Positions 26,334 through 32,015 of a stretch of DNA of 32,015 nt are shown here, one piece after another. The notes under the pieces were generated by a model. It saw only the letters and a program-made list of their open reading frames with translations, was not told the DNA's origin and searched no databases. The translations under genes were made by a program, and so were the position numbers. Positions within the stretch are counted from its first letter, which is position 1; each line of letters begins with the position of its first letter. This DNA comes from Bacteriovoracales bacterium. Its GTDB lineage: Bacteria; Bdellovibrionota; Bacteriovoracia; Bacteriovoracales; Bacteriovoracaceae. The stretch is from the NCBI GenBank assembly GCA_028346125.1, contig JAOMEV010000029.1, positions 1 through 32,015 of the forward strand. Reading direction: 5' to 3'.

Positions 26334-27683
26334 TTATTCAGTTTTAATTCTGGCAAACTCAGGCATACAGTAATGATCCAAAACAAGGTGAGGATCTACA
26401 ACTGTCTTTTTAAGCTCGAGACATTCTGAATATTCTCTATAGTGTTTTTGTGAAATTCCACCAGAGTGAATGTTATCAACACACTTTGTGGCAAGTCCAA
26501 TGAATGCCATATTTTCGTCAAAAATTGCATCTTGCTTATCTTTGTTAACGAAGCCGTAAAGTGTATTAAGGTCCATTTCTTTTTTCTCATTGCCTGGCTC
26601 AGCAATATCTTTCACAAGAGTAGTGGCCCAGTCATAACCAAATGTTCTACCGTTTCCACCGTCCTCTTTTTTCGGAAACTCTTCATTTAAATAATTTTCA
26701 CAGTTTTTCATCTTGTAGTAAGTGTCCATTTGCCCACGATCGATTCTATCGATTTCTGCGATAATTTCAGAGTTGCCCATAAGGTTCTTTTTCTCTTGAT
26801 ACTTAAGACGGTTTTCTTCTTTTTCAAGCTTTAAATGCTGCTGAAAATCAGTATTTTCAATCCAAGGAACAATTTCAAGAGAAGTGATGATCCCTGTATT
26901 AGCATCTTGCATAGTAAGGATAGATTCCTGGACAGTTTTTTTGAAGGATTCAATATCTGTAGGAATCAAATTAGCAAGTTTATCTTTTCCAAGGCCTTGC
27001 GCCCAGATTGTAATATTCAATTCCTTCTTCTGATGTGTACTACTATCTTCGACTTTACTTTTAACATCTACAGAGCCGCTCCCAAAGAACCCTTTAAGCT
27101 CTGCGTGCAAATTAGCTTCATAAGTTGCATCTCTTTTATCTTCTTCAGTAGAATATCTCAAAAGAGCAAGGAAAGAAGAGTGTCTTCCAATAGAGCGGAC
27201 ATAGTAAGGGCCACAAGCATCAAAGAATCCAACAACATCTTTATCCTCTAAAAGCTTGACAGCAGAGTCACTCATTTCAGAAGTCGCTTCATTTAGAGAA
27301 TTATAATAACTATCAAGATCTATTTTTGCATAAATATAGTGGTAAAACTTTTTGCTATCTGCAGAGCCTGAAGCATGAGCAGTTACGTTTGCTTTTAGGA
27401 ACCAGTAGCTGTAACTTGCAGTTGTACTCACATCATAGGAATGGTGCGATTCCCAACCTTCTTCAATTTCTTTAAAAGTGTACCGAAGGTCATAAGAAGG
27501 AACTGTCACATCGACACTCTTATAACAAAGAGACTGAAGAGTATTCGTTGTTACAGAATAACCTCTTCCCAAAGAAGGTGTTCGTCCTCTGTCATCAAGT
27601 CTGTTGTCTTTTATAACTCGTGAACTGGCATATACTTGTCCTGCAAGCATAAAACTAAGTAAAAAAACTAAAGAGTTTCTCAT
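26334..27683 (-). CDS. Secreted protein, candidate MACPF-like pore former
   Basis: 449 residues with a signal peptide cleaved near A19. Several features resemble MACPF/perforin-like domains: an early SLGRGYSVTTNTLQSLCY segment; FFDACGPYYVRSIG (around 153-166) in the place of the family signature YGTHF/Y; and, on either side of it, alternating serine/alanine/glycine-rich stretches (about 84-122 and 186-235) like the two segments that unfold into membrane hairpins. The signature threonine-histidine is not kept (PY instead of TH), so this is a distant resemblance read by eye. A C-terminal region with four cysteines is unrecognised. AAGGA lies 8 bases before the ATG. It is transcribed alone and ends in a strong terminator. 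It could equally be an unrelated secreted beta-rich protein. Confidence 0.5.
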   Translation of the reverse strand: MRNSLVFLLSFMLAGQVYASSRVIKDNRLDDRGRTPSLGRGYSVTTNTLQSLCYKSVDVTVPSYDLRYTFKEIEEGWESHHSYDVSTTASYSYWFLKANVTAHASGSADSKKFYHYIYAKIDLDSYYNSLNEATSEMSDSAVKLLEDKDVVGFFDACGPYYVRSIGRHSSFLALLRYSTEEDKRDATYEANLHAELKGFFGSGSVDVKSKVEDSSTHQKKELNITIWAQGLGKDKLANLIPTDIESFKKTVQESILTMQDANTGIITSLEIVPWIENTDFQQHLKLEKEENRLKYQEKKNLMGNSEIIAEIDRIDRGQMDTYYKMKNCENYLNEEFPKKEDGGNGRTFGYDWATTLVKDIAEPGNEKKEMDLNTLYGFVNKDKQDAIFDENMAFIGLATKCVDNIHSGGISQKHYREYSECLELKKTVVDPHLVLDHYCMPEFARIKTE

Positions 27684-27782
27684 TAATTAGATCCTTTTTT
27701 GTAAATTAATAAAACTTGAGTAATTTTCTACCACAAGATTCTACTGATATTCAATAATTAATCTTGAGACCCAGAGCAGGGC

Positions 27783-28697
27783 TTAGAGGGTTGGTGAAGA
27801 AGAATAGGTTTTCTTTTTTTCCTCTTTTTGAAAGATAAGATTTTGAGAAGGGAAAGCAAAAGACAAGTCATCATGCATCTCAAAAGTTTCCAGAATCTCT
27901 TCTACAATTTTTTGATGAGTCACCCTCCTTTTCCGAGGGTCTGTGACATACCTTAAAGTAAGCTGAATACCCTTTTCGTTAAAAGAGGTAAAAACCTTGG
28001 GCGCCGTATCTTCTAGAGAAAAAAGAAAGTTTTCGTTTTGTTTTTCAAATTGTTGTAACTCCTCTTCGCCATAAGAAGATGAATTTTTCAAAAGAATTTT
28101 TTCAAAAAGCCTTTTGGCCTTTCGCCAAGAAGCCTGAAAAGTCAGGGTAACTGTAAGTTCATCCCAAATGTAAGGATAGGGCCTATCATAATTTCTCTGA
28201 GCATTAATAAAAATCGACGCGTTAGGAATATAAACCACACGACCTGTTCTTTGATCGGCATCGACCCACTCCCCTATTTCCAACAGGGTGAACTCAAAGA
28301 TGTTGATATCGACTACATCACCTTTGATACCATTAATTTCAATACGGTTTCCTACTGAAAAAGGATGCTTCCAAATAATGGTCAACCAACCTATCAGGTT
28401 GAGCAGGGGGTCTTTTAAGGAAACGGCCAACCCTGCAGTGGCAAGTCCAAAAAATGTACTTAAAGGACCAAGTCCTTTGAACCATAACCTGCCGATAAAA
28501 ATGATTTTAAGAAACCAAAAAAAGTAATCCAGAATTCTTTGCACGTGGTAATGGGATCTCTTGTTTTTTAACTTTTTATCAATGAAAAGTTTCGACCCTT
28601 TTCTCAGAAATAAAAAAAGAGCAATGATTAGCAAAGAAACACCAATTTTGTATTGAACGGAGCCCTCAACCAAAAAATTACTCAAACCAAAATCCAT
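27783..28697 (-). CDS. MscS family mechanosensitive channel
   Basis: 304 residues. There are two or three membrane spans in the first 115 residues. The pore-lining helix region is FFGLATAGLAVSLKDPLLNLIGWLTI, followed by the MscS beta domain (PFSVGNRIEINGIKGDVVDINIF, then VYIPNASIFINAQRNY) and a C-terminal alpha/beta part. These channels open under membrane tension to release solutes in osmotic downshock. GAGG lies 7 bases upstream of the ATG. A perfect 20-bp palindrome lies 25 bases upstream of the start codon. It resembles the shorter, three-span members of the family rather than the large MscK type. Confidence 0.9.
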   Translation of the reverse strand: MDFGLSNFLVEGSVQYKIGVSLLIIALFLFLRKGSKLFIDKKLKNKRSHYHVQRILDYFFWFLKIIFIGRLWFKGLGPLSTFFGLATAGLAVSLKDPLLNLIGWLTIIWKHPFSVGNRIEINGIKGDVVDINIFEFTLLEIGEWVDADQRTGRVVYIPNASIFINAQRNYDRPYPYIWDELTVTLTFQASWRKAKRLFEKILLKNSSSYGEEELQQFEKQNENFLFSLEDTAPKVFTSFNEKGIQLTLRYVTDPRKRRVTHQKIVEEILETFEMHDDLSFAFPSQNLIFQKEEKKKTYSSSPTL

Positions 28698-28722
28698 TCC
28701 CTTACCTCAAAAATAGCATGCA

Positions 28723-28742
28723 CTCATAACGCGCGTTATGAG
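28723..28742. promoter_or_regulatory. Perfect 20-bp palindrome (operator candidate)
   Basis: CTCATAACGC followed directly by its exact reverse complement, in the gap between the START-domain gene and the MscS gene, just upstream of the MscS start. There is no loop and no T-run, so it is not a terminator. Size and symmetry match operators of dimeric repressors such as the TetR family. No such regulator gene is in the window. Confidence 0.65.
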
Positions 28743-28799
28743 CACATAGAACTTTTTAAAATATTTATTCAATTCAATCCAGATAATCAAGAGGAAATT

Positions 28800-29432
28800 T
28801 TACTGGGGAACTGGCGACCTTCCAACAAAAGACTTTTTCACCTGCTTTTTAAGGGCAACAAAAAGCTTGATCGGATATTTTCTTTGAACAATATTAACGA
28901 GCCATTTTGGTATCCAGCCCTTCGGGTCCGTGTGAATTTCCAAAGTAACTTCTGTTTTTCCATCTTTAAGAGGGCGAAAAACATATTTACTAAAGTTGAG
29001 CTGAATCCTTACTCCAACAGTCTTAGGCGCACCCTCAAACTCAATGGATTTCATATCAATTTGTATATTCCCATTTGGCTTTTTTGAGGCCGTCGAAAGA
29101 AAAACCATATCCCTGTCACTTACAGGCCAGGGTGAATCAATGGCCTGGTAAATAACCTGTTGAAAAGGGCCTCTTTTTTCCAAAGTGTCCCCTTTTAAAA
29201 ACCATTGTATCCAATCTTTTCTATGCTCCACGTCCTTAAGGACCCACAGGATTTTTTCAATAGGATCGTCAAAGACTGTAACTCCCTTGAAAGCGACAAG
29301 GTTAGACCCTGTCACGTTTTTTTCATAGACGCTAACCCCTTCTTCTTCATTAATTTTGACCCAATCAGCAGCGAAACAAAAACTCGAAAAAGCGCTCACA
29401 AAAAAAAGAAATTTAGTCCATTTTTTAATCAT
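28800..29432 (-). CDS. Secreted START-domain lipid-transfer-like protein
   Basis: 210 residues with a signal peptide (about 21 residues, ending CFA). A START domain follows: DWVKINEEEGVSVYEKNV, KDVEHRKDWIQWF, SPWPVSDRDMVF and TDPKGWIPKWLVN are all typical. START domains bind a lipid or other hydrophobic molecule in a deep pocket. The exported form would act in the periplasm or outside, perhaps carrying lipids between membranes. AGGA lies about 8 bases before the ATG. It is 102 bases upstream of the MscS gene on the same strand, with the palindrome in between. The ligand is unknown. Confidence 0.87.
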   Translation of the reverse strand: MIKKWTKFLFFVSAFSSFCFAADWVKINEEEGVSVYEKNVTGSNLVAFKGVTVFDDPIEKILWVLKDVEHRKDWIQWFLKGDTLEKRGPFQQVIYQAIDSPWPVSDRDMVFLSTASKKPNGNIQIDMKSIEFEGAPKTVGVRIQLNFSKYVFRPLKDGKTEVTLEIHTDPKGWIPKWLVNIVQRKYPIKLFVALKKQVKKSFVGRSPVPQ

Positions 29433-29602
29433 AGTTTCTTCCTATATAAAAATTTTGCGTCAATTTATTATTCCCTCAGAATTCATTTTTGCAAATAGAA
29501 AAAATATAAGGAAAACAGCGGATATTTGCTTTGTCTTCCTTGCAATGAAGTTGACCTTTATATAGAATCCACGGTTAAAAGCTTCTTAAAAAGGAAAAGT
29601 CA

Positions 29603-31492
29603 ATGGATTCATCTCTTGCTCAACTTCTTGATAATGATAACCACGAACTCCGTTCAAAAATGAAAAAAGTTTTAAACGACCCCATTTTCAAACCTGTTTA
29701 TCATCTAAGCCTAGAAGAAGAGAGAGAGCTGGCCTACAAAAGACTAAAGATATTTTTCAAAGAAGGCCTTATTAGCGTCTTTGACTTCCAAACTGACCCC
29801 AGAAGAATTTTTGCGGCACATGAAGTACTTGGATTGTGCGATGGCTCCATGGCCACAAAGCTGACAGTCCAAATGAATCTTTTTGGAGGAACTCTTTTAA
29901 AGTTTGGGAATAAGCCCGCCTTTCAACCCATTCTTGAGGGAATAAACTCGCTTGAAGACGTTGGTTGTTTTGGACTAACAGAGCTTGGATACGGAAATAA
30001 TGCAGTCGAAATGGAAACCACGGCAACTTTTGACGTAGACAAAGATGAATTTATTATAAATTCCCCTTCAACCTTATCTCAAAAATATTGGATCACGAAT
30101 GGTTACTGTCATGCACATTGGGCCATTGTTTTTGCCCAACTCATAATTAAAGAAGAAAGTTATGGTGTCCATGGATTCTTGGTCCCAATCAGAGACAAAG
30201 ACCTTAGTGTTAAACCAGGAGTCACTATCCAAGATATGGGTTACAAAATCGGACTCAATGGGGTCGACAATGCGAGACTTTGGTTTAGCGATGTCCGAAT
30301 TCCAAGAGATAATCTCCTTGATGCCTTTTCCCAAGTGGATGGAAAAGGTAACTTCAAAAGTTCTATTAAAGGAAAAAGATCTCGATTTATTAAAATGGCC
30401 GACCAACTTCTCAGTGGTAGAGTTTGTATCGCTTCTATGACATTGGCCGCTTGTAAAAGTACTGTCTACAATACCATTCGTTATGCTCAATCACGCTTGG
30501 GTGTTAATTCTGATGGCAAAAGCTCTGCTCCACTCATGGTTTACCAACTTCAGCAAAAGGCAGTTATGCCTCTTCTTGCTGAAACCTATGCCCTTAACCT
30601 AGGACTCAATAAAGTCAAAAATAATTTCGCACAACTTCAAAGTGACGAAAATGCGGAAAAAGAAACAAACCGCGAACTAATCAAAATGTGCTGTGTAATT
30701 AAACCTATGGTTACTTGGCACGCAGAAAACTCAGCAACAATCGGTAGGGAACGTTGTGGTGGACAAGGGTTCCTTGCTTGTAACCGTTTTGGTGAGGCCA
30801 TCGCCGGTGCACACGCAGGAATTACGGCAGAGGGTGACAACAGTGTTCTCATGCAAAAAGTTGCCAAAGAGCTTCTAGAAGAAGCTTCCCTTACAGAAAT
30901 CATTAAAGAAACATCCCTTTCTTTCGTTCCAGGTGCCATTACTCGTGTCTTAACTCTTTCAAAGCCTCTCTCCCTTGTGAAAATTAGGGAAAAAAGGCAG
31001 CTCGCAAAACTAGCGCTCAAAATGCAAAAGGCCAAAGGCAGAGAAGATATCTTCAACAAATGGATGACTGAAGAATCTGACCTTGTCCAGGATGTATCAC
31101 TTTCATACGGTGAGCGCCTGGTCCTTGAAAACTTTTCTAATATCTGCAAAGAACAAAAGAACCCACTCCTTAACGATATTTATGACCTTTACGGTTACAC
31201 TGTTATCAAGAAACACCTTAGCTGGTACCTCCAAGAAGGAATCCTGAATGCCAGTTCTTGTAAAAACCTTGATTCAAAAATAAGTTCTCTCTGCAAATCT
31301 CTTACTGACCGACTTGAAGAAATTCTAGAAGGCTTGAATATTCCAGAACACCTTATCTACGCTCCTATTTCGAAAGATTGGCAAACCTATAATGAGCATG
31401 ACGATGACAATCAAGGTGAAGTGACCAAAGAACATCCGTTCTTTCAAAAAAAAAAATTAAAAGACCCGTTAAACAAAGACCTCAAGAATTAA
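29603..31492 (+). CDS. Acyl-CoA oxidase/dehydrogenase family flavoenzyme
   Basis: 629 residues, close to the length of peroxisomal-type acyl-CoA oxidases and much longer than ordinary acyl-CoA dehydrogenases. The flavin-binding segment TELGYGNN followed by ETTATFD starts at T126. The C-terminal part has [21 protein letters not shown] and [10 protein letters not shown], where E410 is at the place of the catalytic base in acyl-CoA oxidases. The enzyme makes trans-2-enoyl-CoA, the first step of fatty-acid beta-oxidation, and true oxidases pass electrons to oxygen to form peroxide. AAGGA is 7 bases before the ATG. The last codons contain an eleven-A run. The gene is followed by a very strong terminator. 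Whether it is an oxidase or a dehydrogenase cannot be settled here. Confidence 0.88.
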   Translation: MDSSLAQLLDNDNHELRSKMKKVLNDPIFKPVYHLSLEEERELAYKRLKIFFKEGLISVFDFQTDPRRIFAAHEVLGLCDGSMATKLTVQMNLFGGTLLKFGNKPAFQPILEGINSLEDVGCFGLTELGYGNNAVEMETTATFDVDKDEFIINSPSTLSQKYWITNGYCHAHWAIVFAQLIIKEESYGVHGFLVPIRDKDLSVKPGVTIQDMGYKIGLNGVDNARLWFSDVRIPRDNLLDAFSQVDGKGNFKSSIKGKRSRFIKMADQLLSGRVCIASMTLAACKSTVYNTIRYAQSRLGVNSDGKSSAPLMVYQLQQKAVMPLLAETYALNLGLNKVKNNFAQLQSDENAEKETNRELIKMCCVIKPMVTWHAENSATIGRERCGGQGFLACNRFGEAIAGAHAGITAEGDNSVLMQKVAKELLEEASLTEIIKETSLSFVPGAITRVLTLSKPLSLVKIREKRQLAKLALKMQKAKGREDIFNKWMTEESDLVQDVSLSYGERLVLENFSNICKEQKNPLLNDIYDLYGYTVIKKHLSWYLQEGILNASSCKNLDSKISSLCKSLTDRLEEILEGLNIPEHLIYAPISKDWQTYNEHDDDNQGEVTKEHPFFQKKKLKDPLNKDLKN

Positions 31493-31497
31493 CTCTC

Positions 31498-31533
31498 TAA
31501 AATAGAGGAAAGAACTCTCTTTCCTCTATTTTA
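31498..31533 (+). terminator. Strong intrinsic terminator
   Basis: A perfect 15-bp stem (TAAAATAGAGGAAAG at 31498-31512 with its complement at 31519-31533) and a 6-base loop, just after the acyl-CoA oxidase stop codon. The 3' arm ends in TATTTTA. The A-rich 5' arm could also make it work on the other strand. Confidence 0.85.
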
Positions 31534-31569
31534 AGTTGAACTGATTTAGTCGTTCACCTTCCTAAAAAA

Positions 31570-31584
31570 TTGCATCTCATGCAA
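31570..31584. promoter_or_regulatory. Small palindrome upstream of second PLD-like gene
   Basis: TTGCAT-CTC-ATGCAA, a 6-bp perfect inverted repeat 82 bases before the start codon of the phospholipase D-like gene at 31667. It could be an operator; it is short, so chance is possible. Confidence 0.3.
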
Positions 31585-31666
31585 GGTTATCCCTTTTTAA
31601 AATTTGACCCTAAAAAAGTCATCCTTATTTTTTTTTAGACCGACTAATTTATTTAAGGAGACTTCT

Positions 31667-32015
31667 ATGTCAAAAATCTTAATTTTCCTCACCTTATTTT
31701 TTTCATTCAACCTCTTTGGTCTTAATTTTGAAAGTTTAAAAAACCAATACCCACATAAAATAGGCTCCTTAGGAAGAATAACTAAAGGTATTTACTCAAA
31801 GTTAAAAAAAACTGGTTTTAAAAGAACAACCGTCCACGACCATTTTCATTTAACTCATGGAAATAAAATTTTAAATTTCTTAATTGAAGGGCCTGAAATT
31901 TGGAAGGAGTATGAGAAATTTATTTCCGAAGCAAAGCATGAAATTAATCTTGTTAGCTTTGTTTGGTTTTTTAAAATTCCTTGGGTCCAAATGGAAGGAG
32001 TAAAAGGACCACCAC
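31667..32015 (+). CDS. Secreted phospholipase D-like protein, 5' part only
   Basis: An open frame of 116 codons running off the end of the window. It starts with a signal peptide (MSKILIFLTLFFSFNLFG), with AAGGAG 8 bases before the ATG. Around residue 88 the sequence FISEAKHEINLVSFVWF matches in pattern the equivalent segment of the 34-1716 protein (LIAEANHEILIQTFWWE), which precedes the first HKD motif in phospholipase D-like proteins. The catalytic motifs would lie beyond the window, so the family call depends on this one segment and the similar export signal. Confidence 0.65.
   Translation, partial: MSKILIFLTLFFSFNLFGLNFESLKNQYPHKIGSLGRITKGIYSKLKKTGFKRTTVHDHFHLTHGNKILNFLIEGPEIWKEYEKFISEAKHEINLVSFVWFFKIPWVQMEGVKGPP

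Noticed and set aside
26835-27251. Plus-strand open frame of 138 codons inside the MACPF-like gene region
   Set aside because: Antisense shadow of a gene with signal peptide, SD site and terminator; no supporting signal of its own.
28653-29087. Plus-strand open frame of 144 codons opposite the MscS and START genes
   Set aside because: It lies across the antisense of two well-supported genes, has no SD site and its product has no recognisable features; it is a shadow frame.
30637-31149. Minus-strand open frame of 170 codons opposite the acyl-CoA oxidase gene
   Set aside because: The plus strand encodes clear acyl-CoA oxidase motifs here; the antisense frame has serine/arginine-rich shadow composition.

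Overview
The window is AT-rich (roughly one third G+C by eye) and densely coded on both strands. It has many secreted, lipoprotein and outer-membrane-type genes, short intergenic gaps, and Shine-Dalgarno (SD) sites of the AGGA/GGAG type. Two single-domain response regulators, a class III adenylate cyclase, secreted phospholipase D-like and patatin-like proteins, an RND pump and an acyl-CoA oxidase fit a Gram-negative bacterium. My best guess is a Bacteriovorax/Halobacteriovorax-like member of the Bdellovibrionota. This rests on gene style and composition only; there is no rRNA or other phylogenetic marker here. I saw no tRNA, rRNA, CRISPR array, transposase or phage gene, and no gene-free stretch longer than 300 bases.

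Layout. 34-3137: secreted two-HKD phospholipase D-like protein, a convergent small secreted protein, a response regulator and a small membrane protein. 3206-7643: patatin-like phospholipase converging on a three-gene minus-strand operon (outer-membrane-like protein, small secreted protein, alpha/beta hydrolase), then a secreted barrel-like protein. 7747-9588: GAPDH, a small unknown protein and a CheY-like receiver. 9687-15374 (minus): a complete branched-chain amino acid/amide-type ABC importer (livK-H-M-G-F order) with a TauE/SafE permease attached by tight translational coupling. 15662-19005: a 41-residue lipoprotein and an RND permease without its usual partners. 19016-21634: an EF-hand lipoprotein, two secreted barrel-like proteins and a secreted SOUL protein. 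21762-23989: membrane adenylate cyclase divergent from a CBS-pair protein, then a tail-anchored thioredoxin. 24175-25408: lipoprotein plus secreted protein. 25523-29432 (minus): a second TauE/SafE permease, a candidate MACPF-like pore-forming protein, an MscS channel and a secreted START-domain protein. 29603-32015: acyl-CoA oxidase and the 5' end of a second secreted phospholipase D-like gene cut by the window edge.

How the genes may work together. Several products act on lipids or membranes: two phospholipase D-like proteins, patatin, alpha/beta hydrolase, START protein, acyl-CoA oxidase and the MACPF-like candidate. This would suit an organism that attacks or digests other cells' membranes, but the genes lie in separate transcription units and the link is inference. 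The strongest regulatory structures are a perfect 20-bp palindrome ahead of the MscS gene, a hairpin between the binding-protein gene and the permease genes of the importer, and clear intrinsic terminators after the acyl-CoA oxidase gene, the MACPF-like gene and the 20503-21030 gene. At the compositional level the tetranucleotide GGCC is strongly over-represented compared with the other GC-only palindromic tetranucleotides.
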